A stretch of 64,000 bases of DNA, from assembly GCA_011389575.1 (NCBI GenBank), contig JAABUB010000002.1, positions 1 to 64,000 on the forward strand. The letters run 5' to 3'. The notes beneath the pieces are model-generated. The model did no database searches, was not told the origin of the DNA, and saw only the letters and a list, made by a program, of their open reading frames with translations. Source of the DNA: Desulfotignum sp. (GTDB taxonomy: Bacteria > Desulfobacterota > Desulfobacteria > Desulfobacterales > Desulfobacteraceae). Positions 20,229 to 30,625 of this stretch are shown piece by piece; position 1 is the first letter of the stretch; every line of letters begins with the position of its first letter. The position numbers and the translations under genes were made by a program.

Positions 20229-21049
20229 TGGAAAAGAGCAGAAGAAGCTTTCTGAAAGTTGCAGGCATTGCCGCCATCGGGTTGGGTGCTGCTCCGGCAA
20301 TGAACTTTGCTGCATTGGATTCCAATGGTCCGGCCCTGCCCGTGAAAAAGAAAAATGAAAATGCCCTTCATGCAAAACGCTGGGGCATGGTCATTCATAT
20401 AGACAAAGTGACCGACAAGATTGCAAAAAAGATCTCCAATGCCTGCCATATTCAACATAATGTGCCGGATTTTACCCATGAAGTGGATACACAAAAATTT
20501 CCCGATATCCGTCCGGTAAACCCTGACCAGGAAATAAAATGGCTCTGGAAGGAAAAATTTCATTATGCATTTCCAGACAAGGGCGATGAATTTTTGGCAG
20601 AAAAATTTGAACATCTGCCGTTCATGGTGTTATGCAATCACTGCAAAGATGCCCCCTGCGTCCAGGCATGCCCCACCCAGGCCACTTTTTCCCGGGAAGA
20701 CGGCATTGTATTGATGGATTTTCACCGGTGTATCGGATGCCGGTTCTGCATGGCAGCCTGCCCTTACGGTTCCCGGAGTTTCAACTTCAGGGATCCCAGG
20801 CCGTTCATTGCACAAATCGATCCGGATTTCCCCGTCCGATCCAAAGGGGTGGTGGAAAAATGCAACCTGTGTGCCGAACGTCTGGCAAAAGGAGAACTTC
20901 CCCATTGTGTGGAAGCCTCTGAAGGTGCCCTTGTGGTGGGAGACCTGGAAGATCCTGAATCAGAAGTCAGGAAACTTCTCAAGGAACATTATTCAATCAG
21001 ACGTAAACAGTCTCTGGGTACGGAACCCTCTGTTTACTACATCGTTTAA
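20225..21049 (+). CDS. dsrO: DsrO, periplasmic Tat-exported ferredoxin-like subunit
   Basis: Tat-like SRRSFLKVAG; CNHCKDAPCVQACPTQAT, CIGCRFCMAACPYGSR, CNLCAERL. Confidence 0.96.
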   Translation: MMEKSRRSFLKVAGIAAIGLGAAPAMNFAALDSNGPALPVKKKNENALHAKRWGMVIHIDKVTDKIAKKISNACHIQHNVPDFTHEVDTQKFPDIRPVNPDQEIKWLWKEKFHYAFPDKGDEFLAEKFEHLPFMVLCNHCKDAPCVQACPTQATFSREDGIVLMDFHRCIGCRFCMAACPYGSRSFNFRDPRPFIAQIDPDFPVRSKGVVEKCNLCAERLAKGELPHCVEASEGALVVGDLEDPESEVRKLLKEHYSIRRKQSLGTEPSVYYIV

Positions 21050-21060
21050 GAGAGGCGCGT

Positions 21061-22218
21061 ATGCTTGAAATAGCGACTAAAGGAACGAAAAATTATTGGT
21101 TGTGGATCGCCTTTCTGCTTATCGTGATCGGTGCAGGAACGGTGGCGTATCTGGATCAGTTCTTCAACGGCCTGATGATCACAGGCATGAGCAGAGATGT
21201 CTCCTGGGGGTTTTATATTGCCAACTTCACCTTTCTGGTGGGGGTGGCAGCAGGAGGGGTCATGGTGGTCATTCCCTATTACCTGCATGATTATGAAAAA
21301 TTCCACCGGATCACCATCCTGGGGGAATTTCTGGCCGTGGCCAGCCTGATCATGTGCCTGTTGTTCATCATCGTGGATCTGGGCCAGCCGGTACGCATGC
21401 TCAATGTACTGTTGTATCCCACCCCCCATTCCATGCTGTTTTATGACATGATTGTCCTGAACGGGTATCTGTTTTTAAACATTGTCATCGGCTGGAAGAT
21501 ACTGGAGGCGGAACGAAACCAGGTCAAACCCCCGGCATGGACAAAACCTTTGATTTATCTGTCCATTCCCTTTGCCATCGGTATCCATACGGTCACAGCC
21601 TACCTGTACTGCGGCCTGCCTGGAAGGGGCTACTGGCTTACTGCCATTCTGGCCCCCAGATTTCTGGCATCAGCCTTTGCTGCCGGACCCGCATTTCTGA
21701 TCATTTTATGCTATATCATCAGAAAATTCACCAAGTTCGATCCAGGCTGGGATGCCATGCAGACCCTGTCCAAGATTGTCTGCTACGCCATTATCGCCAA
21801 TCTGTTCTTCTTTTTGTGCGAGGTATTCGTGGTGTATTATTCAGGCATTCCCGGACATCAATCCCATCTGCAGTACCTTTTGTTCGGTTACCACGGATAC
21901 AATGCCCTGGTGCCCTGGATGTGGAGCGGGTTTATCCTCATGACCGTCGGTGCTGTTCTGCTGATCATCCCCAAACTCAGGCGCAATTATATACTGCTGC
22001 CGGTTGCCTGCGCCATGATCTTTATCGGTGCCTGGATCGACAAGGGCATGGGCATGATCTCCGGGGGATTTGTTCCCTCTCCGCTGCACCATGTGACGGA
22101 ATACACCCCCACAGGGCAGGAGATTGTTATTACCCTGGGTGTTTATGCCACAGGATTTCTGGTGCTCACCATCCTGTACAAACTGGCCACCAAAGTCAAA
22201 GAAGAGGTGGGCGGCTGA
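21061..22218 (+). CDS. dsrP: DsrP, NrfD-like integral membrane subunit
   Basis: NrfD/PsrC-like multi-TM protein in the canonical position. Confidence 0.94.
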   Translation: MLEIATKGTKNYWLWIAFLLIVIGAGTVAYLDQFFNGLMITGMSRDVSWGFYIANFTFLVGVAAGGVMVVIPYYLHDYEKFHRITILGEFLAVASLIMCLLFIIVDLGQPVRMLNVLLYPTPHSMLFYDMIVLNGYLFLNIVIGWKILEAERNQVKPPAWTKPLIYLSIPFAIGIHTVTAYLYCGLPGRGYWLTAILAPRFLASAFAAGPAFLIILCYIIRKFTKFDPGWDAMQTLSKIVCYAIIANLFFFLCEVFVVYYSGIPGHQSHLQYLLFGYHGYNALVPWMWSGFILMTVGAVLLIIPKLRRNYILLPVACAMIFIGAWIDKGMGMISGGFVPSPLHHVTEYTPTGQEIVITLGVYATGFLVLTILYKLATKVKEEVGG

Positions 22219-22263
22219 TGTGCTGATACCGTGACATCGCTTTTGCTGCAATATGTGACATGC

Positions 22264-22299
22264 ACACCAGGGGAGAGCCCGAAGGCCCTTCCCTGGTGT
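22264..22299 (+). terminator. Rho-independent-like terminator after dsrP
   Basis: ACACCAGGGGAGAGCC-CGAA-GGCCCTTCCCTGGTGT (one G-T pair, one mismatch) followed by TATTTTATATA. Confidence 0.75.
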
Positions 22300-22310
22300 T
22301 ATTTTATATA

Positions 22311-23969
22311 ATGAATGCACAGATGTTTCAAAACCGGAAAAAGGATCCGGATGAAATCTTCCCGGAAACCTTGAAAAACCGCTTTCTGGCCGCCATTTTT
22401 CAAAAAGACCATCAGGCTGCCGGAAAGGTCTATCATGCCATAGTGGACCAGGCCCTGCTGACACAACCGCCTCTTTCGGAAAATTCGGAAAAATTACTGC
22501 GCCAGATCCAGACCGCTTTCCGGCGGTTCAGGCCTTTTCTGGTTCCTGAGAAAAACCGGCTTTCCGATCTGTATACGGATCTGAACAGGCTGTTGGCTGG
22601 CATAGCCGGATCTGCGGGGAAAAGCGTTTGCCATGTGAAGTTTGCCGACTGGGAAACCCGCATGGACCTGTTGCCCTGGCAGATGGACAAGGTATGTGAA
22701 ACCGCCATCACCGTGCAACTGACCTCGGGGTGTTCCAATTTCTGCCGCAGGTGCAATGAATGGGCACTGCCGGGCATCAGGGCACATTTTTCATATGCTG
22801 CAGCCAGACAGATCCTGCACCTGCTTGTGGAACAAAACAATACAGATGCCGCCCTTTACGGGGCATCAGACCCGCTGGACTGGGAAGACGGCACCCATAC
22901 CCTGGCGGATCTGCTCATGCCCTTTTGTTTCAGCACCGGTTTCAGTCTTTTGACCAAGATTCCCAGAACCAGAGGCCGGGTATTAAAAAAACTGGTCCAC
23001 CACGGGATAAGCCTGTCTGTGAGCGTGACTGCAGCAAACAGAGACCGTATCACTGCATTGGAGACCCGGGCCGGCATACACCTGCAAAAGCAGCATGATT
23101 CCGATGACCTGCTCATTGCCGCCGGCCTGGATGAGGATTTCACCACTGTAAAATCTTCCATCACGGATGCCTATGGCACGGAAATCACTCCTGAAGGGGT
23201 GTTTATCATCATCCCCACATTTACCAGTGCCCTGCACCCCATGGGCCACAAAAAAATACCTGTCACCAGGAACACCCGATTTTTTCCGGTAAAAAGAATC
23301 GGCCGTCAGGCCCTGCTGGTGGATTATTTCAAACCCCTGGAAGTGGTGGGAGAAAAAAACCGGTCATTTCACCTGTCCGCGCTGCTGGATATCCAGGTGG
23401 AAACCCTTCTTCTGGATAACGGTTCCATGGACCTGTCACCCCCTGGTATGCGGAACCTGAAAGAATATTTCACCATTTTTGATGAAACCGCCCGGCTGCG
23501 GCGCAAACAGATGACCAGATCGGTTATCAGGGGACTGAAAAAACATTTTTTTTCTGACGGCAGGTACAGGGATCTGGATCCTGCCAAAAAACGGCAATAC
23601 CGGCATAAAATTGCAGTACACAGGGATTTTTGCAAAAAAAAAACGGTAAACGCATCCCGTATCAGTGCTGCGGCATTTTTCCTGCGGTCAGTCAGAGATT
23701 ATCTGGCAGCCAATGAAGACAAAACAGCCATCATTGCCCATTTGATTACACCGGAAGCTGACCGGCTGGAACAATGCTATGGCAGGATCGCACGGGCCTC
23801 AAACCCGGAACAGCAGTTTTCCAGTGATTTTTGTGATTTTTTTGAAATGTTCCGGTTTTATGCCACCGCCCTTGTGTTTGGCCGCCATAAACAGGCAGCA
23901 GATCGGTTTATCCGGGCCAATCCAGCAATCTATGATCCGGTGGCGGAGCGCTTTATGCCGTCCCGGTGA
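22311..23969 (+). CDS. Radical SAM-like protein (CX3CX2C), uncharacterised
   Basis: TVQLTSGCSNFCRRCNEWALPG; ATG at 22311 lies just after the terminator hairpin. Confidence 0.65.
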   Translation: MNAQMFQNRKKDPDEIFPETLKNRFLAAIFQKDHQAAGKVYHAIVDQALLTQPPLSENSEKLLRQIQTAFRRFRPFLVPEKNRLSDLYTDLNRLLAGIAGSAGKSVCHVKFADWETRMDLLPWQMDKVCETAITVQLTSGCSNFCRRCNEWALPGIRAHFSYAAARQILHLLVEQNNTDAALYGASDPLDWEDGTHTLADLLMPFCFSTGFSLLTKIPRTRGRVLKKLVHHGISLSVSVTAANRDRITALETRAGIHLQKQHDSDDLLIAAGLDEDFTTVKSSITDAYGTEITPEGVFIIIPTFTSALHPMGHKKIPVTRNTRFFPVKRIGRQALLVDYFKPLEVVGEKNRSFHLSALLDIQVETLLLDNGSMDLSPPGMRNLKEYFTIFDETARLRRKQMTRSVIRGLKKHFFSDGRYRDLDPAKKRQYRHKIAVHRDFCKKKTVNASRISAAAFFLRSVRDYLAANEDKTAIIAHLITPEADRLEQCYGRIARASNPEQQFSSDFCDFFEMFRFYATALVFGRHKQAADRFIRANPAIYDPVAERFMPSR

Positions 23970-23993
23970 AGCAGTCTGCAGACACGTCCACGG

Positions 23994-24818
23994 CTATCTG
24001 CCGTATTTAAATCCCGGCTGCACCTTGATAAGTTTTTTGGTATAAGGATGTTCCGGATGTCGGATAATATTTTCTGCGGTATTGACCTCAACAATATGGC
24101 CTTCGTTTATGACCGCAATCCTGTCACAAAGGTATCTGGCAGCCGCCAGGTTATGGGTGATAAACAAAAAGGTCATGCCAAAGGTGGTTTTGATATCCAT
24201 CAAAAGCTTGAACAACTGGATGGCAATGGTGGCATCCAGCATGGAGGTGGGTTCATCTGCCACGATAAATTCCGGCTCCACCACAATGGCCCGGGCAATG
24301 GCCACCCGCTGGCGCTGGCCACCGGAAAGCTGGTGGGGATACCGGTTATAAAAGGATTTTCCCGGAGACAATCCCACGGTTTCAAGGGTGTGGATCACCT
24401 TTTCCATCCGGGATTCAGGGGTACCGATCTTCTGCACCACCAGCGGTTCCATAACCGTTTCTGCAATAGACAGGTGGGAATTGAGGCTCTGGTAAGGATC
24501 TTGAAAAATCATCTGCACCCTGGAACGAAATTCTTTTAAGGCCCGGCCTTTTAACCCGCGGACAGGAACCTTGTTGAACACAATTTCACCGGCAGTGGGC
24601 TGCTCAAGTCTGAGCAGCAGCCTGCCAGCGGTAGTTTTACCGCTGCCGCTCTGTCCCACCAGACCGAAAATTTCCCCTGTTTCAATACAAAGATCAATAC
24701 CGTTCAAGGCCAGAACCGGATTCTGGTGTCCGGCAAACAGCTGTTTTCTGGGAAAATAGGTTTTGCTCACCCCTTTCATCTCAACCAGGGGCGATTTTTT
24801 TTTATCAGGTTTTCCCAT
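23994..24818 (-). CDS. Oligo/dipeptide ABC transporter ATP-binding protein (OppF/DppF type)
   Basis: GLVGQSGSGKTTAGRLLL, LSGGQRQRVAIARAI; ATG at 24818 ([21 protein letters not shown]) chosen over the ORF start at 24995. Confidence 0.93.
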   Translation of the reverse strand: MGKPDKKKSPLVEMKGVSKTYFPRKQLFAGHQNPVLALNGIDLCIETGEIFGLVGQSGSGKTTAGRLLLRLEQPTAGEIVFNKVPVRGLKGRALKEFRSRVQMIFQDPYQSLNSHLSIAETVMEPLVVQKIGTPESRMEKVIHTLETVGLSPGKSFYNRYPHQLSGGQRQRVAIARAIVVEPEFIVADEPTSMLDATIAIQLFKLLMDIKTTFGMTFLFITHNLAAARYLCDRIAVINEGHIVEVNTAENIIRHPEHPYTKKLIKVQPGFKYGR

Positions 24819-25788
24819 GGCCGCCTCTGATGATTTGTGGTTCACAGCAAAATGCTTTGTGGGTGCCGGATATCTCAATCCAGTCAGGTGCCTCTTTTCT
24901 GCAGACACCTGAACAGACCTTGCAATTGTCGGCAAACCGGCAGGAGCCGATGTCTGATAAAAGATCCGGGGATTCCTGCATGTCCGGAATGACAATATCG
25001 TTCAGGTTGTCCAAAGACAGATAAGAACCCAGCAGGCTGCGGGTATAGGGGTGACGCGGAGAGGTAAACACCTCTTTTTTGGTGCCTGTTTCAACAAGCT
25101 GACCGGCATACATCACACAGATCCGGTCGCATACGGAAGCCACAACCGCAATGTCATGGGAAATAAAAATCAGGCCGGTGCTGGTTTTTTGCTGAACTTT
25201 TCTGATTTCTTTGAGAATCTGGTCCTGGACAATAACATCCAGTGCAGTGGTGGGCTCATCCGCAATAATCAGATCCGGATCACAGGCCAGGGCCATGGCA
25301 ATGATCACCCGTTGTTTCATGCCGCCGGAATATTCATGGGGATAATCCTTCATGCGCTGCACCGGAATATCCACAAGATCGAACAAGTCCTTTAACCGGG
25401 CTGCAAGATCTGCGCTGGACATATCCGGCTGGTGGGTGATAATGGCTTCTTTGATCTGGTCCTCCACCCGGTGTACCGGATTCAAGGCATTCATGGCCGC
25501 CTGGAATATCATGGCGATTTTCGCACCCCTTACCCTGCGCCATTGTTTTTCTTTCAAAAGCACCAGATCTTCTCCCTGAAACTGGATAGTGCCGTCCAGG
25601 ATAACGGCATTTTCCGGCAGAAGGCCCATCAGGGCCATGCCGATGGTGGTCTTGCCGCAGCCGGATTCCCCCACGAATCCCAGTGGTCTGCCTTTTTCCA
25701 GATCAAAACTGATGTTGTCCACCGCCTTTAACAACCCTTTTTTGGTCTTGTACCCGATGGTCAGATTCTTTACAGATAAAAGTGCCAT
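24805..25788 (-). CDS. Oligo/dipeptide ABC transporter ATP-binding protein (OppD/DppD type)
   Basis: [38 protein letters not shown]-terminal Cys-containing oligopeptide region. Confidence 0.93.
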   Translation of the reverse strand: MALLSVKNLTIGYKTKKGLLKAVDNISFDLEKGRPLGFVGESGCGKTTIGMALMGLLPENAVILDGTIQFQGEDLVLLKEKQWRRVRGAKIAMIFQAAMNALNPVHRVEDQIKEAIITHQPDMSSADLAARLKDLFDLVDIPVQRMKDYPHEYSGGMKQRVIIAMALACDPDLIIADEPTTALDVIVQDQILKEIRKVQQKTSTGLIFISHDIAVVASVCDRICVMYAGQLVETGTKKEVFTSPRHPYTRSLLGSYLSLDNLNDIVIPDMQESPDLLSDIGSCRFADNCKVCSGVCRKEAPDWIEISGTHKAFCCEPQIIRGGHGKT

Positions 25789-25792
25789 AAAT

Positions 25793-26704
25793 TCAGGACT
25801 GCCCCTCCTTTCTCAACCGGGGATCCAGCACCTCGTCCATGGCCCGGCCAAGCATGTAAAATGCCAGGGTCAAAAGGGAAATGCATACCCCGGGGGGTAT
25901 CAGCCAGTAGGGTGCCTGAAACATATGCCCGGATTTCCACACCCACTGGAGCATCATGCCCCAGCTTACCTGGCTGGGATCTCCGAATCCCAGAAAGGAC
26001 AATGCCGCTTCCACCAGGATGGCGGCAGTGACCCGGAAGGTCATGTATAAAAATGCCAGGGGCAGCACATTGGGCATGATATGCCGGAAAATAATACGCA
26101 GATGAGACGCTCCTGCCACCCGGGAGGCCTCGATAAACGGCCGGTGTTTCAATGACAGGGTCTGGGACCGGATCACCCGGGAGACCGCGGGCCAGCGCAT
26201 GATGGCAATGATGAACACAATGATCCAGATATTGAACTGGCCGAACAAAGAAGCCAAAATCAACAGAATAACCAGAGAGGGCAGCACCATGATGATATCT
26301 GCCGTACGCATGAGAAAGGCATCAAACAGGCCACCGGTGTAACCGGCCACCATGCCGACAAGCGTGCCGATGACAATACTGAAAAATGCTGCGGACAGCC
26401 CCACAATAAATGCCACCTTTGCCCCTTCCAGAAGCTGGGCCAGAAGATCTCTTCCCACATTGTCCGTGCCCAGCCAGTGGGTGAGGCTGGGGCCGGTGGA
26501 AACCCTGATATCAGGATCGATTCCGGTCATGGGATCATACATGGGACCGATAAGCGGCACAAAAAAAGAGGCAATGGCCATGAACATGAATACCGCCAGG
26601 ATGATCACACCGGTTTTTCCCAGAGGGTTTTTTATAAAAATCTGCCATCCTTTGTAAAACCGCTGCAGAGAATACTTGTTCAGCACAGGCACATCCTTTT
26701 TCAC
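25793..26704 (-). CDS. Oligo/dipeptide ABC transporter permease (OppC/DppC type)
   Basis: HWLGTDNVGRDLLAQLLEGAKVAFIVG...EASRVAGASHLRIIFRHIMPNVL. Confidence 0.93.
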   Translation of the reverse strand: MKKDVPVLNKYSLQRFYKGWQIFIKNPLGKTGVIILAVFMFMAIASFFVPLIGPMYDPMTGIDPDIRVSTGPSLTHWLGTDNVGRDLLAQLLEGAKVAFIVGLSAAFFSIVIGTLVGMVAGYTGGLFDAFLMRTADIIMVLPSLVILLILASLFGQFNIWIIVFIIAIMRWPAVSRVIRSQTLSLKHRPFIEASRVAGASHLRIIFRHIMPNVLPLAFLYMTFRVTAAILVEAALSFLGFGDPSQVSWGMMLQWVWKSGHMFQAPYWLIPPGVCISLLTLAFYMLGRAMDEVLDPRLRKEGQS

Positions 26705-27678
26705 TAATATGTAATCCTGGGATCCAGCCAGGCATACAACAGATCCACAATAAGGTTTGCCACCAGTACCACCAGGGCAATGAGCAGAAAACAGGCCTGG
26801 GCCAGGGGATAATCATTGTTGCTCACGGCAAATATCAGTTCTTTGCCAATGCCGGGCCAGGTGAAAATCTGTTCTGTCAGGGCACCGCCGTTGATGGAAA
26901 AGGCAAGGGAAAGTCCCACAGAGGTAATCACGGGCAGCGCAGCATTCTGGGCCGCATGTTTGTTGCGGATCACTTTTTCACTCAACCCTTTTGCCCGGGC
27001 CGTGATAATATAATCTTCTCTGAGAACCGAGAGCATGGACGAGCGCATCAACAGAAGATAAGAACCCAGATTGATGATAAACAGCGTCATCAGCGGCAGC
27101 ATCAGATGGTGAAGAACATCCAGTATCCGGATAAACAAGGAGGCATTTCCCACCCACAAAGACGGGGTCAGGACCCCGCCCAAAGGAAAAAGTCCCAGCT
27201 TGAATCCCAGAATCCACAGCAAAAGCAGGGCAAACCAGGGAATAAACAGGGTGTAACACACAAGGGCGGAAATGGACATGATATTGTCCAGAGACGAGCC
27301 TTTGCGCCAGGCGGCAATCTTACCCAGGAAAACCCCCACAAATGCAGCCAGAACCGTGGAGGTGGTGAACAGCAGAATGGTCCATTTGAGTTTGTCTAAA
27401 ATGATGGTGGAAACCTGTTCTCCATAATGAAAGGAAAACCCGAAATTACCGGTGAAAAAATTTTTCACATAAATAAGATATTGTTCCCACAAGGGTCTGT
27501 CCAGTCCCATCTGTTGGATAAGATGGGCCATGTCTTCAGGGGTGAGCATGGGATCCACCATTTTGGATATGGGATCTCCCGGAGACAAACGGAACAAAAA
27601 AAACAGCACCGTCAAAATCACAAAAAAAATGAAGGCAACTTCCACCAGTTTTACCAGAATATAGCTGGATTTTTTCAT
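26704..27678 (-). CDS. Oligo/dipeptide ABC transporter permease (OppB/DppB type)
   Basis: LSPGDPISKMVDPMLTPEDM...LREDYIITARAKGLSEKVIRNKHAAQNAALPV. Confidence 0.93.
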   Translation of the reverse strand: MKKSSYILVKLVEVAFIFFVILTVLFFLFRLSPGDPISKMVDPMLTPEDMAHLIQQMGLDRPLWEQYLIYVKNFFTGNFGFSFHYGEQVSTIILDKLKWTILLFTTSTVLAAFVGVFLGKIAAWRKGSSLDNIMSISALVCYTLFIPWFALLLLWILGFKLGLFPLGGVLTPSLWVGNASLFIRILDVLHHLMLPLMTLFIINLGSYLLLMRSSMLSVLREDYIITARAKGLSEKVIRNKHAAQNAALPVITSVGLSLAFSINGGALTEQIFTWPGIGKELIFAVSNNDYPLAQACFLLIALVVLVANLIVDLLYAWLDPRITY

Positions 27679-27701
27679 TTTATTCCAAACGCTTTATATG
27701 C

Positions 27702-29459
27702 CTAATCTATCGGCTTAACCACGCACAGAGACCAGATGTTTCCGATGCCGTTCACTTTTTCCACCCAGCCTTCAAAGCGTTTGTTTACGGTGGCTTCGAT
27801 GATATGGGGATTGTATAAGGGATAATAGGGCACATCTTCCAGGAGCATTTCCTGCATTTTATAAATCATCTGCCTGCGTTTTTCAACATCTACAACCAGG
27901 CGCTGCTCTGCGGCCAGGGTGTCGAACGCCTCATTTGTGTATCCACTCATGTTCCAGCCATTGGGCCTGTCATTTTCCGAAGAGAAAAACGCCCCCAGAT
28001 AATCAGGATCCAGATTCAGTTTGCCGTATCCCAGGACAAATGCATCGAAATCGTGTTTTCCCTTGACTGTTTCCAGCAGGGAATTAAAGGACATGGGCCT
28101 GGCAAAGGCAGGCAGGCCAAGTTTTCTGAGCCACTCCTGGATCATGGTACCGGCAAAGGCCCGTTTGGGGTCATAATCCGCCGGAGGGGTCAGAATAACA
28201 AATTTGTCCATTTTTTCCCCGGAGGGCAGGAGAATGTCCGAGGGAGTGGCCAGTGTTCCATCATCATTTACCGGTGGTACTTCCCAGGAATATCCGGCAG
28301 ATTTGAGCATGTCCCGGGCTGCGGTGATCCGCTGTTTTTCGTCCATGCCCGCCCCGTATTTTCTCACATCAGGGTTATGCCAGAAATGGTTGCCCGAGGG
28401 TATAATGGAATCCATGGGAGTGCCGTAATCCTGAAGAATCCGGTTCAGAATGAACTGCTTGTCCACGACGGTTGCAACTGCCTGGCGCAGAATTTTGTCA
28501 TCAAAAGGGGGTCTGCGCAGATTGAATCCCAGATAATACAGGGCGCTTTTTTTATTAAAGTGCAGGTCTATATCGGCATTTTCTTCCAGATCCTGGATAT
28601 AGCCGGGCTGGATGTCCCACCAGTAATAATCGATATCCCCTTTTTTTAAAGCCAGAATCGCCACATCCGTGGTCCCGTAAATATTGAACAAAAGATTGTC
28701 CACATAAGGACCCAGATCAAAGCCTGCAATATTTTTGCCCTCCCCGAAAAAATAGGGATTTTTTTTCATGTGTATATAAGCGCCCTTCTCGTATTCATGC
28801 AGTATAAAAGGGCCGGTTCCCAGGGGCTTTTCCACCTGAAAATCCTGCAGGATACGCAGGGGTTTTTCTTTGGTCAAAGCATTTTCAGCCACAGGTCCCC
28901 ATTCTTTTTTGGACACCATGGGAGCGGTCATGACCCGTGACATGAAAATAGCGGAAGGCTCTTTTAAATGAAAGACCACGGTATGGGCATCAGGGGCTTC
29001 CAATTTTTCAATTATTTTCCATTTGCTGTAGTACCTGGGAATTTTAAAATCAAAAAACAGCTGCTTGGTGAACAGCACATCTTCACTGGTAAAATCGGAT
29101 CCGTCAGACCATTTGGCCTTTCGCAGATGTATGGTATACGTCAATGCGTCTTCATCAAACACCGGTTCTTCTTTTGCCAGCCAGGGAATGATTTCCAGGG
29201 TTTCGGGGTGACGACGGAAAAGCGGCTGATAGATCTGTGACAGAATGTTGCGCGAATTGATATCGGTACCCAGCCAGAGATTCAACGACCGGGGTTCTTC
29301 AGGCAGTCCGATTTTCAAAAAAGTGGTATCCTCAGATTTTTGACAGGATACCCCCAACCCTGTGATGACTATCAAAAAAACCGCCGGCAGCAGCCGTGTA
29401 AAAAAAATGTTATACCACCTGTGGGAAACGTTTTTTGGCATTGTCCTGTTTTGATGCAC
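27702..29459 (-). CDS. Oligo/dipeptide ABC transporter substrate-binding lipoprotein (OppA/DppA type)
   Basis: Lipobox ...ITGLGVSC; SBP family 5 signature RKAKWSDGSDFTSEDVLFT; possible alternative start 29441. Confidence 0.92.
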   Translation of the reverse strand: MHQNRTMPKNVSHRWYNIFFTRLLPAVFLIVITGLGVSCQKSEDTTFLKIGLPEEPRSLNLWLGTDINSRNILSQIYQPLFRRHPETLEIIPWLAKEEPVFDEDALTYTIHLRKAKWSDGSDFTSEDVLFTKQLFFDFKIPRYYSKWKIIEKLEAPDAHTVVFHLKEPSAIFMSRVMTAPMVSKKEWGPVAENALTKEKPLRILQDFQVEKPLGTGPFILHEYEKGAYIHMKKNPYFFGEGKNIAGFDLGPYVDNLLFNIYGTTDVAILALKKGDIDYYWWDIQPGYIQDLEENADIDLHFNKKSALYYLGFNLRRPPFDDKILRQAVATVVDKQFILNRILQDYGTPMDSIIPSGNHFWHNPDVRKYGAGMDEKQRITAARDMLKSAGYSWEVPPVNDDGTLATPSDILLPSGEKMDKFVILTPPADYDPKRAFAGTMIQEWLRKLGLPAFARPMSFNSLLETVKGKHDFDAFVLGYGKLNLDPDYLGAFFSSENDRPNGWNMSGYTNEAFDTLAAEQRLVVDVEKRRQMIYKMQEMLLEDVPYYPLYNPHIIEATVNKRFEGWVEKVNGIGNIWSLCVVKPID

Positions 29460-30432
29460 TGATTTTCTCCTCTATAAAATCCACTACTTTGGTTTCAAGC
29501 CTCTGACTGTTAAACCGGTTTATCCGGGGAATGCCGCCGGGACTGATGCAATTGATTTCAACCAGTTTGTCGCCTATGATATCAATACCCACAAAAAAGA
29601 GGCCGTCTTTTCTCAGCTTGGGTTTAATACGGCGGCAGACCTCTTTTTGGGCCTCGGTGATCTCGTGTTTGAAGGCCAGTGCCCCGGCATGGACATTGGT
29701 ACGAAAATCACCTGAGATGGACCGCCTGCCCATGGCCCCCAGAATTTCGCCGTTGAGCAAAAGAATCCGGACATCGCCCTCTTCCTTGACCTGTTTTAAA
29801 TATTCCTGCACCATTATGGGCCGTCGTTCCGGATAGGGTTTGCCTGCCTTGACATAATAATTGATCAGGGAGTTGAGATTTTCCTGGTCCTGGTTGCTCA
29901 CCTTGATCACCCCGTGCCCCCCGTGCCCGTGCAGGGGCTTGATGACCATGGCCCCGCCAAAATCATCAATGATTTTTTTCAACCGGTTGGGATCCCTGGA
30001 CACATGGGTTTCAGGAATGATATCAGGAAAATTAAGAATATATGCTTTGCTGTTGCCGTTGAGCTGGCCCAGGGTATTGTTTACCAGAAACACCCGGTCG
30101 CTCACCGGTCCTAAAAATTCCAGCATCTCATAATTGATGGGCGGATCTTTTCTCAAAAACAGGACATCCAGGTCTGTCACTGTTTCAAATATCAGCTCTT
30201 CCTTATCCAGGCATTGGATCAACTCGGCCCAGTAGGCCTGAATGGAAGCATCTTTTGTCACTGAGATATGGCGCATTCTTGCCACCACTTCATTTTTGCG
30301 GACATACACATCATGGGGTTCGAGAAAATAGACCTCATGGCCCCGCTGGTTGGACTCATACATGATATGGGCAGTGGTGTCCCAGACCGGATCGATCTGC
30401 CGCAAATCATCCATTAAAAATGCGATTTCCAT
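29410..30432 (-). CDS. gshB: Glutathione synthase-like ATP-grasp protein
   Basis: MEIAFLMDDLRQIDPVWDTTAHIMYE; VIKPLHGHGGHGVIKV; GDVRILLLNGEILGAMGR; EINCISPGGIPRINRF. Confidence 0.85.
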   Translation of the reverse strand: MEIAFLMDDLRQIDPVWDTTAHIMYESNQRGHEVYFLEPHDVYVRKNEVVARMRHISVTKDASIQAYWAELIQCLDKEELIFETVTDLDVLFLRKDPPINYEMLEFLGPVSDRVFLVNNTLGQLNGNSKAYILNFPDIIPETHVSRDPNRLKKIIDDFGGAMVIKPLHGHGGHGVIKVSNQDQENLNSLINYYVKAGKPYPERRPIMVQEYLKQVKEEGDVRILLLNGEILGAMGRRSISGDFRTNVHAGALAFKHEITEAQKEVCRRIKPKLRKDGLFFVGIDIIGDKLVEINCISPGGIPRINRFNSQRLETKVVDFIEEKISASKQDNAKKRFPQVV

Positions 30433-30625
30433 GATATCTGTGTAAGACCTCCGCACATCAGTACCTTCCGGGTTAAAAATTCTTCTAGAATGCTTTTCTT
30501 TGTAAGGTAAGTCAAGACAGCAAAATTGTCAAATGCTTATGAAAATTTTATGAAACACAAGACAAACCCGGCATATTTGTGTAATATTATAGCTTTTACT
30601 ACCCAACTCATACTGGAGGGGATAC

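Noticed and set aside
27170-27190. GGGGTCAGGACCCC near-palindrome
   Set aside because: Lies inside the coding sequence of the OppB-type permease; explained by coding.
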